A DNA stretch of 48,137 nt from SIG440 sp045645905 (lineage in GTDB: Bacteria > Bacillota > Clostridia > Monoglobales > Monoglobaceae): NCBI GenBank assembly GCA_045645905.1, contig JAZRJT010000022.1, positions 1 to 48,137 of the forward strand, in the 5' to 3' direction. Position numbers and translations under genes: made by a program. The notes beneath the pieces are model-generated. The model was given only the letters and a program-made list of their open reading frames with translations. It did no database searches and had not been told where the DNA came from. Of this stretch, positions 15,590-23,682 are shown piece after piece. The first letter of the stretch is position 1. Each line of letters begins with the position of its first letter.

Positions 15590-16348
15590 ATGAAAAGGAG
15601 TATATTATTTTTTCTCAGTGTGGTAATGATACTAACAATGTTTGCAGTGCCCGTTTCGGCAGAAACCTTGGCAACAGTTACAGTTTCAAGTGTTGAGAAA
15701 GCAATAGCGATTGGTCAGGATGTTGAAATTAATGTCTCTGTTGCTAATAACCCAGGATTTACAAATTTTGACTGGTTAGTTAAGTTTGATACTGACCGAC
15801 TAAGGTTGAAAGCATTCAAGACGTTATATATGGCTTGTATTGAGGGGGAAGAAAGCGGCATAGAAGTTAGTTATCTTAATCCGTTAATTGTAGTAAGTAA
15901 TATATCAACAGGTAAAGTTGCTGCTGCCGGTAGCAGTGCATTTACTACAGCGGACTCAACTTTGTTTAAAATTGTTTTCACTGTTAAAGAGGGTGCATCT
16001 TCAGGAAAATCAACAGTTAGCATAGTAAGCGATAACATCCAAAACGATGGCACGCCGCTTGCATTTAATTATGTTGCAGGCACAATTAATGTTGACGGAG
16101 ATGAAGGGCATACCATTACAAAAACCAAAAAAATATTTACAATTACTCCAGTTAATATTGAGAATGAAAAAATTGTAATTCTTGCAATTTATGATGGCGG
16201 ACGGTTGGTTGATGCACAGTCTGCGGTGTATGAAGGCAATGAATTAACCTTTACAACAACGGCAACTTATACTGATGCAAAGGTTATGGTTTGGGAAGAT
16301 TTAGTCGAATTTAAGCCTGTATGCGGTGCGGAGATAGTAAAACAATAA
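15590..16348 (+). CDS. secreted cohesin-domain protein
   Basis: A 252-residue exported protein. The signal peptide is MKRSILFFLSVVMILTMFA with cleavage after VSA (about residue 24). Residues about 27-165 form a cohesin-type beta-sandwich: ATVTVSSVEKAIAIGQDVEI, then PGFTNFDWLVKFDTDRLRLK and LFKIVFTVKEGASSGKSTVS are typical of type I/III-like cohesins. A C-terminal domain (about 180-250, ILAIYDGGRLVDAQSAVYEG and KVMVWEDL) is widespread in large clostridial surface proteins and usually sits next to wall or cellulosome modules. There is no dockerin, catalytic domain or sortase motif. GGAGGG lies about 13 bp before the ATG, slightly far. Expression probably depends on the structured leader upstream. 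Ligand unknown. Confidence 0.8.
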   Translation: MKRSILFFLSVVMILTMFAVPVSAETLATVTVSSVEKAIAIGQDVEINVSVANNPGFTNFDWLVKFDTDRLRLKAFKTLYMACIEGEESGIEVSYLNPLIVVSNISTGKVAAAGSSAFTTADSTLFKIVFTVKEGASSGKSTVSIVSDNIQNDGTPLAFNYVAGTINVDGDEGHTITKTKKIFTITPVNIENEKIVILAIYDGGRLVDAQSAVYEGNELTFTTTATYTDAKVMVWEDLVEFKPVCGAEIVKQ

Positions 16349-16357
16349 AATGTACAT

Positions 16358-16395
16358 CAGCCCGGGACTTATGTCCTGGGCTGTGATATCTTTTT
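16358..16395 (+). terminator. intrinsic terminator of the cohesin-domain gene
   Basis: CAGCCCGGGAC, loop TTAT, GTCCTGGGCTG (one G-U), then TGATATCTTTTT. The convergent small ORF on the other strand ends inside this hairpin. Confidence 0.85.
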
Positions 16396-16527
16396 AGTGT
16401 TCTTTGCCTTTTTTGCGGTTTCGTAGTATGATGGGCTGAAACGGGGATAGCCAGTGTCTGCATCGCGTTTTATATCGTCAAAGGTTTCGTATGGGGTATT
16501 TCGGGTACTTGTTGAGATAAATTTCAC
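16369..16527 (-). CDS. hypothetical 52-residue polar protein
   Basis: A small frame starting at GTG 16527, with AAAGGCAGGG upstream at a usable distance; the frame also extends to a TTG at 16572. The product is basic and hydrophilic (KFISTSTRNTPYETFDDIKR, then DTGYPRFSPSYYETAKKAKN), without signal or membrane segment, and I recognise no family. Its TAA stop lies in the loop of the terminator of the convergent cohesin gene. Composition (Tyr, Thr, Asp, Lys spread) looks coding rather than random, but it could be spurious. Confidence 0.5.
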   Translation of the reverse strand: MKFISTSTRNTPYETFDDIKRDADTGYPRFSPSYYETAKKAKNTKKISQPRT

Positions 16528-16600
16528 TGTATATCCCTGCCTTTCTTTTAACTTGTATAATATTTTATACAAAAATTTTTATTATATATACATAATATGG

Positions 16601-16629
16601 TTGATTTTTAGAAAAATATTCGGTATAAT
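16601..16629 (+). promoter_or_regulatory. sigma-A type promoter of asnS
   Basis: TTGATT (16601-16606), 17-bp spacer, TATAAT (16624-16629), 43 bp before the asnS start codon. Confidence 0.8.
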
Positions 16630-16672
16630 ATATGATAGTTAATTATGGAATTAATTTAAGGATGGTTTTTAG

Positions 16673-18055
16673 ATGAAAATTAAAGAAGTATTTTTAAAAT
16701 CAAATGAATTAGGAGGACAAACCATTGCGGTTAACGGTTGGGTAAGAACACTTCGTGCGTCAAAGAATTTTGGCTTTGTTGAACTCAATGATGGTTCCTT
16801 TTTCAAAAATATTCAGGTGGTAATTGAGGACGAAAAGCTTGATAACTTTGCCGAGCTTTGCAAGCTGAATGTTGGTGCATCACTTCGTGTTGAGGGTGTG
16901 CTGGAGCTTACCCCAGATGCAAAACAGCCTTTTGAAATTAAGGCCACCAAGGTGATGATAGAGGGCGAGAGCACTTCTGATTATCCCTTGCAGAAAAAGC
17001 GTCACAGCTTTGAATTTTTAAGAACAATTCCTCACCTGAGAGCGAGAACAAACACATTCTCGGCAGTTTTCCGTGTGCGTTCGGTTATTGCATATGCAAT
17101 CCATAAGTTCTTTAACGAACGTGGCTTTGTTTATGTGCATACACCACTGATTACAGGCAGTGACTGTGAGGGTGCGGGCGAGATGTTCCGTGTTACAACT
17201 CTTGATATGGACAATCTTCCCAAAACCGAAGAAGGTGCAATTGATTACAAGCAGGATTTCTTTGGCAGAGAAACATCTCTTACCGTAAGCGGTCAGCTTG
17301 AGGGCGAGACCTTCTCGATGGCATTTGGTGATATCTATACCTTTGGTCCTACCTTCCGTGCTGAAAATTCAAATACAACACGCCATGCGGCTGAGTTCTG
17401 GATGATTGAGCCTGAAATCGCTTTTGCCGACCTTAAGGACGATATGAAGCTTGCTGAGGATATGCTGAAGTTTGTTATCAGATATGTTCTTGATAACGCT
17501 CCCGAGGAAATGGCGTTCTTTAATAACTTTGTTGATAAGGGTCTTATCGAAAGACTTAATAATATTCTGGAAAATGAATTCGGTCACGTAACATATACCG
17601 AGGCTGTTGAAATTCTTAAAAACAGCGGCAAGGAATTTGAATATCCCGTTGAATGGGGTATTGACCTGCAGACCGAGCACGAGAGATACCTCACCGAAGA
17701 GGTTTTCAAAAAGCCCGTGTTTGTAACCGACTATCCCAAGGAAATCAAGGCGTTTTATATGCGTCTTAATGATGACGGAAAGACCGTTGCTGCTATGGAC
17801 TGTTTAGTTCCGGGCATTGGCGAAATTATCGGCGGCAGCCAGAGAGAAGAGCGTATGGATGTTCTTCTTGCCAGAATGGAAGAGGTTGGTCTTAGCACCG
17901 AGGATTACGGACATTACCTTGATTTGCGTCGTTATGGCGGAACAAAGCACGCAGGCTTTGGACTTGGCTTTGAAAGAGCGGTTATGTATCTTACCGGTAT
18001 GGGCAACATCCGTGACGTATTGCCCTATCCACGTACAGTAAATAATTTAGGATAA
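16673..18055 (+). CDS. asnS: asparagine--tRNA ligase
   Basis: Class II aminoacyl-tRNA synthetase charging tRNA-Asn. The 460-residue length is standard. The N-terminal OB-fold anticodon-binding domain spans about 1-105 (VNGWVRTLRASKNFGFVELNDGS). The catalytic core follows, with motif 2 around YTFGPTFRAENSNTTRHAAEFWMIEPE and motif 3 near the C-terminus in GGTKHAGFGLGFERAVMYLTG. The RAENSNTTRHAAEFWMIE pattern and the lack of the inserted domain of AspRS argue for AsnRS. The consensus promoter and GGATGG about 8 bp upstream of the ATG at 16673 fix the start. The TPR gene follows 16 bp later and is likely co-transcribed. Confidence 0.96.
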   Translation: MKIKEVFLKSNELGGQTIAVNGWVRTLRASKNFGFVELNDGSFFKNIQVVIEDEKLDNFAELCKLNVGASLRVEGVLELTPDAKQPFEIKATKVMIEGESTSDYPLQKKRHSFEFLRTIPHLRARTNTFSAVFRVRSVIAYAIHKFFNERGFVYVHTPLITGSDCEGAGEMFRVTTLDMDNLPKTEEGAIDYKQDFFGRETSLTVSGQLEGETFSMAFGDIYTFGPTFRAENSNTTRHAAEFWMIEPEIAFADLKDDMKLAEDMLKFVIRYVLDNAPEEMAFFNNFVDKGLIERLNNILENEFGHVTYTEAVEILKNSGKEFEYPVEWGIDLQTEHERYLTEEVFKKPVFVTDYPKEIKAFYMRLNDDGKTVAAMDCLVPGIGEIIGGSQREERMDVLLARMEEVGLSTEDYGHYLDLRRYGGTKHAGFGLGFERAVMYLTGMGNIRDVLPYPRTVNNLG

Positions 18056-18071
18056 TAAGGGGTAAGGTTTT

Positions 18072-18803
18072 ATGTTTCCTGCAATTACTTTAATAGTTTT
18101 AATTGGATTGATTATATTAAAAGGCCCAGAGATATTGGCAGTTACAGCTAAAATGAAGTTCAGCAAGGGCGATACTTGTGGTGCTCTTAGGCGTTTTGCC
18201 ATTGCCAACCGTATAGGAAAGCTGGGCCCCAACAGTCTTTGGTATTACGGATATATTCTTTTGCGTGACGGTCAACCCGAGCTTGCAAGAACAGTTCTCA
18301 CTCACGCATCTCTTGATGCCAAAAAACCTGCACCGAAGAAGAGAATCAAGGCAATGCTGGCTCTTTGTGAATGGAAGTGCGGCAATCTTGACCTTGCCAT
18401 TGAGATGAGCGAGGAAGCGATGATTGATTTTAAAAATACAAATCTTTATCAGAATTTAGGTCTTATGTATATTTTAAAGGGTGACGGACAAAAGGCTTTG
18501 GAATTTAACAAACAGGCATTTGATTATAACTCGGATGATTTGGTTATTATGGATAATTTAGCAGAGTCATATGCATTGGTTGGAGATACCCAAAAGGCAA
18601 AGGAGCTTTATGAACAGCTTCTTGAAAAAGAACCCCACTTCCCCGAACCGTATTATGCTTATGGGCAGATGATTTGCTCGATGGGTGAAAAAGAGCGGGG
18701 CATTGAGTTGATTGAAAAATCTCTTGAAAAGAAGTTTACCTATCTTAGTGTATTGCAAAAGGATGAAGTTGAAAAGATTCTTGAAGATATAAAGAACAAT
18801 TAA
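18072..18803 (+). CDS. membrane-anchored tetratricopeptide repeat protein
   Basis: A 243-residue protein with an N-terminal hydrophobic segment (about residues 3-25, PAITLIVLIGLIILKGPEIL) and then tandem TPR helices from about residue 40 to the end. These include NTNLYQNLGLMYILKGDGQKALEFNKQAFDYN and DLVIMDNLAESYALVGDTQKAKELYEQLLEKEP, with TPR consensus positions (Gly/Ala/Tyr, terminal Pro). It is a protein-protein scaffold of unknown partner, facing the cytoplasm if the first segment is an N-in anchor. It starts 16 bp after asnS and is followed by a strong bidirectional terminator. The neighbouring synthetase gives no clear functional hint. Confidence 0.85.
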   Translation: MFPAITLIVLIGLIILKGPEILAVTAKMKFSKGDTCGALRRFAIANRIGKLGPNSLWYYGYILLRDGQPELARTVLTHASLDAKKPAPKKRIKAMLALCEWKCGNLDLAIEMSEEAMIDFKNTNLYQNLGLMYILKGDGQKALEFNKQAFDYNSDDLVIMDNLAESYALVGDTQKAKELYEQLLEKEPHFPEPYYAYGQMICSMGEKERGIELIEKSLEKKFTYLSVLQKDEVEKILEDIKNN

Positions 18804-18813
18804 ATAAATATTA

Positions 18814-18850
18814 AAAACCCTCTTGGAATGATGAGTTCCAAGAGGGTTTT
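18814..18850. terminator. bidirectional terminator between the TPR gene and argF
   Basis: AAAACCCTCTTGGAA and TTCCAAGAGGGTTTT, 15 perfect pairs around a 7-nt loop, flanked by A- and T-rich tracts, between convergent genes. Confidence 0.9.
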
Positions 18851-18883
18851 ATATATGTTTTTTTCGGACAATTTTACTTAGCC

Positions 18884-19786
18884 CTATTTCATGAGTGTTA
18901 CCATAACTGCCTTCTGTGCGTGGAGGCGGTTTTCTGCCTCGTCAAAGATTTCGTTTGCGTGGGCTTCAAATACCTCAGCGGTAATTTCTTCCTCGCGGTG
19001 TGCGGGCAAACAGTGAAGCACCATTGCATCGGGTTTTGCAACATTCATAAGGTCAGTATTAATCTGATAGCCAGCAAATATCTTTTTGCGGTCGGCGATT
19101 TCGCTTTCCTGACCCATTGATGCCCATACATCTGTAACCAGAATATCTGCGTCCTTTGCCGCTTCGCAAACAGATTCGGTGCAAAGGAATTCTCCGTTTT
19201 CTGATGCCCATTTCATAAGGTCTGCGTCGGGTTCATAATCCTTGGGGCAGGCAATCGCAAAGCTCATACCCATTTTAATTGCACCAACCATCAGGGAGTT
19301 TGCCATATTGTTGCCGTCACCGATAAAGCACATCTTAAGGTTTTTAAAGCTGCCCTTATGTTCGCGGATTGTCATAAGGTCGGCAAGAACCTGACAGGGA
19401 TGGCAATAGTCGGTAAGACCGTTTATAATCGGAATTGAACCGTATTTTGCCAAATCTTCAACTTCCTGCTGCGCAAATGTTCTTATCATAATTCCGTCAA
19501 GGTAGCGAGAGAGAACTCTTGCGGTATCCTCAACCGGCTCGCCTCTGCCAATCTGTAAATCGTTTGAACTGAGGAAGAGTGCATAGCCGCCAAGCTCCTG
19601 CATACCAACTTCAAAAGAAACACGGGTTCTGGTGGATGATTTTTCAAAAATCAAGCCCAGAGATTTGCCCTCAAGATGCTTGTGGGGAATTCCGTTTTTC
19701 TTTTCGTATTTAAGCTGGTCGGCAAGGTCGAGTATGCCTGAGATTTCATCAGAGGTAAGGTCTGAAAGTTTAAGTAAGTGTTTCAT
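18884..19786 (-). CDS. argF: ornithine carbamoyltransferase
   Basis: Forms citrulline from ornithine and carbamoyl phosphate. In 300 residues it has the carbamoyl-phosphate site STRTR (51-55), the HPCQVLADLMT segment of the second carbamoyl-phosphate contact, and the ornithine-binding HCLPAHREEEI motif near the C-terminus. DVWASMGQE is the SMG-type loop found in OTCases, which separates it from aspartate carbamoyltransferase. AAAGGAG lies 9 bp upstream of the ATG at 19786. It is the last gene of the argC-J-B-R-D-F operon, 17 bp after argD. Confidence 0.96.
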   Translation of the reverse strand: MKHLLKLSDLTSDEISGILDLADQLKYEKKNGIPHKHLEGKSLGLIFEKSSTRTRVSFEVGMQELGGYALFLSSNDLQIGRGEPVEDTARVLSRYLDGIMIRTFAQQEVEDLAKYGSIPIINGLTDYCHPCQVLADLMTIREHKGSFKNLKMCFIGDGNNMANSLMVGAIKMGMSFAIACPKDYEPDADLMKWASENGEFLCTESVCEAAKDADILVTDVWASMGQESEIADRKKIFAGYQINTDLMNVAKPDAMVLHCLPAHREEEITAEVFEAHANEIFDEAENRLHAQKAVMVTLMK

Positions 19787-19803
19787 ATATTTGCTCCTTT
19801 ATG

Positions 19804-20964
19804 TTAAAGTGATTCGATTACTGATTTAAGAATTGCAATGCCCTTGTCGAGCTCCTTTTTGGTGATGTTAAGGGGAGGAAGAAGTCTTACCTTGTCTTTT
19901 GCGGTAAGAACAAGAAGACCGTTTTCAAGACATTTTTTAAGGATTTCCTTGGCATCTGCCTCGGTTTCAATTCCTATCATATATCCAAGACCGCAGACGG
20001 ATTTTACGCCTTTGATGTCTTTGAGTTTTGCCCAAAGATAGGCACTGTTTTCACGTACGGTCTTTAAAAATTCATCGTCAAGACGCGTGAGCACGTTTAC
20101 TGCACCCGCCGCCGCAATGGGATTGCCACCAAAGGTTGAGCCGTGACTGCCTGCGGGAAGAATGTCTGCGAGTCTTTCGCTAAAGACGGTTGCACCGATG
20201 GGCAAGCCTCCTGCCAGACCTTTTGCGGTTGAAAAGATGTCGGGCGATAAACCATAGTGCTGATGGGCATAGAGCTTACCTGTTCTGCCGTTGCCTGTCT
20301 GCACCTCGTCAACCACAATCAGCATATCATTTTCTGCCGCAATTTCCTTTGCGGCGTCAACAAATTCCTGAGTTAAGGGAAGAACACCGCCCTCACCCTG
20401 AATAAGCTCAAACATAATTGCGCAGCAGTTGGGGTTTGCAAGGGCTTTTAAATCTTCGATATTGTTTGCCTCGGCATAAACAAAGCCTTCGGTAAAGGGT
20501 GTAAAGTGGTTGTGAAAAACATCCTGACCCGTTGCTGCAAGTGTGGTGATTGTTCTGCCGTGGAAGCTGTTTTTTAATGTGATAATAATATTCTTTTTGG
20601 GGTTTTTGTCGGTGCCGTATTTGCGTGCCGCTTTAATTGCACACTCGTTAGCCTCGGCGCCCGAATTTGAAAAGAACACCTTGCTCATACCTGTTTTTGT
20701 GCAGAGAAGCTCTGCAAGGTCAGAACAGGGCTTTGTATAGTAATAATTTGATGTGTGCTGAATTGCTCCGAGCTGCTTTGTAACTGCCGCTACCCATTGT
20801 TCGTCACAGGCACCAAAGGTGTTTACGGCAATTCCACTGCCAAAGTCGATATATTCTTTGCCGTCACAGTCGCACAACGTGCTGCCCTTGCCCGAAACAA
20901 GTGCAACGTCAAGCCGTCCGTAGGTTGGCATTATATAGTTATGGTCTTTTTGTTTTATATTCAT
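19804..20964 (-). CDS. argD: acetylornithine aminotransferase
   Basis: PLP-dependent class III aminotransferase converting N-acetylglutamate semialdehyde to N-acetylornithine. In 386 residues it has GSGIAVNTFGACD at the N-terminus, FFSNSGAEANECAIKAARKY for cofactor phosphate binding, IVVDEVQTGNGRTGKLYAHQ with the PLP-ring aspartate, and STAKGLAGGLPIGA with the Schiff-base lysine. GSHGSTFGGNPIAAAGAVNV closes the active site. GAGGTG precedes the ATG at 20964. It sits between argR and argF, so the acetylornithine role is preferred over ornithine or GABA transaminase. Confidence 0.95.
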   Translation of the reverse strand: MNIKQKDHNYIMPTYGRLDVALVSGKGSTLCDCDGKEYIDFGSGIAVNTFGACDEQWVAAVTKQLGAIQHTSNYYYTKPCSDLAELLCTKTGMSKVFFSNSGAEANECAIKAARKYGTDKNPKKNIIITLKNSFHGRTITTLAATGQDVFHNHFTPFTEGFVYAEANNIEDLKALANPNCCAIMFELIQGEGGVLPLTQEFVDAAKEIAAENDMLIVVDEVQTGNGRTGKLYAHQHYGLSPDIFSTAKGLAGGLPIGATVFSERLADILPAGSHGSTFGGNPIAAAGAVNVLTRLDDEFLKTVRENSAYLWAKLKDIKGVKSVCGLGYMIGIETEADAKEILKKCLENGLLVLTAKDKVRLLPPLNITKKELDKGIAILKSVIESL

Positions 20965-20983
20965 AATACACCTCGTATTTTAA

Positions 20984-21463
20984 TCAGTTTACAACCTGGG
21001 TGAGCTTGTCGGCAAATTTTTCTGCGTCAAGCTCGCTGTTCATGGCGATAAAAACAGTGTCGTCACCTGCAATAACGCCCACAACTCTGTCAAAATCAAG
21101 AGTTTCGATTGCCATTGCACAGCCCTGAGCCGAGCCGGGAATGGTTTTTACCACCACAAGATTACCTGCATTTTGTACAGTAATTACAGCGTGAGTAAGG
21201 ACTGCGGCATAGCGTGCTTTGATGTCAACATCGGCCTCTTTGCCCGGGAGAGCGTATCTGTATTTGTCGCCGCGGTCCGATATTTTAATCAGCCGAAGCT
21301 CCTTTATATCACGGGAAACCGTTGCCTGAGTGACCTTAAAGCCGTCCTCAATCAAATAGTCGGTAAGCTGTCCCTGAGTTTCGATTGCTTTTTCGGAAAT
21401 GAGCCTGATTATGGCATTGTGACGGGATTTCTTTGAGTCCCGTGACAAATCTTTATCCTGCAT
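20984..21463 (-). CDS. argR: arginine repressor ArgR
   Basis: Hexameric arginine-sensing regulator that binds ARG boxes. The 159 residues comprise an N-terminal winged helix (TQGQLTDYLIEDGFKVTQATVSRDIKELRLIKI) and a C-terminal oligomerisation and arginine-binding domain ending AGDDTVFIAMNSELDAEKFADKL, with the conserved GTIAGDDT-like GVIAGDDT. I chose the ATG at 21463 because AAGGAG is about 10 bp upstream. A GTG at 21472 would leave almost no spacing. Placement inside the arg operon implies autoregulation through the ARG boxes found upstream of argC. Confidence 0.95.
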   Translation of the reverse strand: MQDKDLSRDSKKSRHNAIIRLISEKAIETQGQLTDYLIEDGFKVTQATVSRDIKELRLIKISDRGDKYRYALPGKEADVDIKARYAAVLTHAVITVQNAGNLVVVKTIPGSAQGCAMAIETLDFDRVVGVIAGDDTVFIAMNSELDAEKFADKLTQVVN

Positions 21464-21477
21464 AAAGGTCACACTCC

Positions 21478-22332
21478 TTAAATAACCATTGTACCGATAC
21501 CCTCGTCGGTAAGGGTTTCAATCAAGATTGCGTGGGGAACACGTCCGTCAAGAATAAATACCTTGTGTACACCCTGACGGATTGCGTCAATGCAACAATC
21601 AATTTTAGGAATCATTCCGCCTGAAATAATGCCTTCACTGACAAGCTCGGGAACTTCGCTTACCTTAACAAGTGGGATAAGGGTGTTCTCGTCGTCTTTG
21701 TCGCGGAGCAGACCACGGATATCTGTCATTGAAATCAAACATTCTGCGTTAAGCACGCCTGCAATTTTTGCTGCCGCAGTGTCGGCGTTTATGTTGTAGA
21801 CATTTCCTTCGTTGTCACAACCAACGGTTGCAATAACTGGAATATAGCCTTTTTCAATCACGTCAAGAATGGGTGTAGGGTCAACATTTGTAACATTGCC
21901 CACATAGCCGTGAACGTCGTCAAGCTTTTCTGCCTGAATCATATGTCCGTCAAGTCCGCAAAGACCGATAGCTTTGCCGCCCTTCGTCTGGATGTGGTTT
22001 ACAAGACTTTTGTTAATTTTGCCCGCAAGCACCATCTGTACAATGTCGATTGAGTCTTTGTCGGTAACACGAAGCCCGTCGATAAATTCGGTTTTGGTGC
22101 CTGTTTTGGCAAGCATTTCCGAAATTTCGGGGCCGCCGCCGTGGATGAGCACAACCTTGATGCCGATAAGAGAGAGAAGAAGGATATCGCCCATAACGGC
22201 TTCCTTCAGTTCTTCGTTTAGCATAGCATTGCCGCCGTATTTAATAACAACGATTTTATTATAATATTTTTGTATATAAGGCAGTGCCTCGATAAGAATT
22301 TCGGCACGGTCTGCAATAGGGAATTTGTTCAT
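21478..22332 (-). CDS. argB: acetylglutamate kinase
   Basis: Phosphorylates N-acetylglutamate, the committed and usually arginine-inhibited step in the cyclic pathway. The 284 residues show the amino-acid kinase fold. VVIKYGGNAM near residue 31 carries the catalytic lysine, VLIHGGGPEI binds the substrate, and ISGGMIPKIDCCIDAI carries the second catalytic lysine. The N-terminal helix before the fold (NKFPIADRAEILIEALPYIQKY) is typical of arginine-sensitive hexameric NAGKs, so feedback inhibition is likely. I chose the ATG at 22332, which has AAAGGAAA upstream. The frame is open 24 codons further only because of the repeat element between argJ and argB. Confidence 0.95.
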   Translation of the reverse strand: MNKFPIADRAEILIEALPYIQKYYNKIVVIKYGGNAMLNEELKEAVMGDILLLSLIGIKVVLIHGGGPEISEMLAKTGTKTEFIDGLRVTDKDSIDIVQMVLAGKINKSLVNHIQTKGGKAIGLCGLDGHMIQAEKLDDVHGYVGNVTNVDPTPILDVIEKGYIPVIATVGCDNEGNVYNINADTAAAKIAGVLNAECLISMTDIRGLLRDKDDENTLIPLVKVSEVPELVSEGIISGGMIPKIDCCIDAIRQGVHKVFILDGRVPHAILIETLTDEGIGTMVI

Positions 22333-22362
22333 AAGGTATTTCCTTTCTTTAAATTTCAAGAA

Positions 22363-22422
22363 CCCCTCAGTCAAACCTACGGTTTGCCAGCTCACTTTAG
22401 GCAAGGGAAGTGTGTTGGGGTG
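22363..22422 (+). repeat. dispersed intergenic repeat, copy 1 (between argJ and argB)
   Basis: CCCTCAGTCA, variable hairpin, GCCAGCTC, CTTT and CAAGGGAAG in this order match the second copy at 31814-31876. It contains AAACCTACGGTTT as a short hairpin. Confidence 0.65.
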
Positions 22423-22447
22423 AGATGGATGAATTTTTTAAATCTTT

Positions 22448-23662
22448 TTAGGTTCTGTAGTCGCCGTTTATTTTAACATAGTCATATGTCAAGTCACAGC
22501 CCCAGGCGGTTGCTTCGCCGTCACCATCACCAAGGGCGATATCAATGATAATTTCGTCTTTGCTTAAAACTTTTTTAGCAAAATCTTCATCAAAGTCAAC
22601 GCCGCTGCCACCTTTGCAAACAGCAATTCTGCCGGATGCGGATGCAAGCTCAACTGCGACTTTTGTTACATCACATTCTGCACCGCTGTAGCCGATTGCA
22701 CAAAGGATACGACCCCAGTTTGCGTCCGAGCCGAACATTGCCGCCTTGAAAAGTGAAGAGCATACAACTGACTTTGCAATGATTTTCGCATTTTTTGTGT
22801 CCTTAGCACCGCTGACGTGGCTTTCAAGGAGCTTTGATGCACCTTCGCCGTCTTTGGCAATACTGCGGCAGAGGTAGGTGGTAACTGCAGATAAAGCTTC
22901 ACAGAAGGTGTCGTAGTCTTTGCCAACGCTATCAATTTTTGGGTTTTCAGCCATTCCGTTTGCGAGGACAGAAACCATATCGTTGGTTGATGTATCGCCG
23001 TCTACCGAAATCATATTAAAGGAATCCTGAATGTCGGCACTGAGAGCCTTTTGAAGCATTTCGGGAGAGATATTTACATCGGATGTAACAAAAACAAGCA
23101 TTGTTGCCATATTGGGATGAATCATACCCGAACCCTTTGCAATACCGCCTATGTGGCAAACCTTGCCGCCAATTTCAAATTCAAAGGCGATTTCTTTTTT
23201 GCGGGTATCGGTTGTCATAATTCCTTCTGCCGCATCGTTACTTCCGTCGCTGTTTAATGCGGTTGTCAGGGCATCCATACCGTTTGCGATGGGAGTGATG
23301 TCAAGGGGCTGACCGATAACGCCGGTAGATGCAACAACAACGTCTGTCTTTGAAATGCCTGTGTGCTTTTCTACAAGACTGCACATAGCCTCTGCAATTT
23401 CGATACCATTGGCATTGCAGGTGTTGGCATTACCGCTGTTGCAGATAATTGCCTGTGCATAGCCGTCTGCAATGTTTGCTTTTGTAACATATATAGGTGC
23501 GCCCTTAACAAGATTCTGTGTGTATGTGCTTGCTGCAGCGGCACGTGTTTCGCTGAGAATCAGCGCTAAATCCTTCTTTGTTTTGTTTTTGCGTATTCCT
23601 GCGTGTATGCCGCTTGCTTTAAAGCCAATAGCTGCACAAACGCCGCCGTTTATTTGTTTCAT
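22448..23662 (-). CDS. argJ: bifunctional glutamate N-acetyltransferase / amino-acid acetyltransferase ArgJ
   Basis: Transfers acetyl from N-acetylornithine to glutamate, closing the acetyl cycle; bifunctional forms also use acetyl-CoA. The 404-residue precursor has the autocleavage site in MIHPNMATMLVF, where Thr187 becomes the N-terminal nucleophile of the beta chain. ASTGVIGQPL and KGSGMIHPNMA are family signatures. The C-terminus ends in LTYDYVKINGDYRT, as expected. AAAGGAAT precedes the ATG at 23662. No argA or argE is seen in the operon, which agrees with an acetyl-recycling pathway. Whether it can also use acetyl-CoA cannot be read from the sequence. Confidence 0.96.
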   Translation of the reverse strand: MKQINGGVCAAIGFKASGIHAGIRKNKTKKDLALILSETRAAAASTYTQNLVKGAPIYVTKANIADGYAQAIICNSGNANTCNANGIEIAEAMCSLVEKHTGISKTDVVVASTGVIGQPLDITPIANGMDALTTALNSDGSNDAAEGIMTTDTRKKEIAFEFEIGGKVCHIGGIAKGSGMIHPNMATMLVFVTSDVNISPEMLQKALSADIQDSFNMISVDGDTSTNDMVSVLANGMAENPKIDSVGKDYDTFCEALSAVTTYLCRSIAKDGEGASKLLESHVSGAKDTKNAKIIAKSVVCSSLFKAAMFGSDANWGRILCAIGYSGAECDVTKVAVELASASGRIAVCKGGSGVDFDEDFAKKVLSKDEIIIDIALGDGDGEATAWGCDLTYDYVKINGDYRT

Positions 23663-23682
23663 AAAAGTTATTCCTTTCTGTA

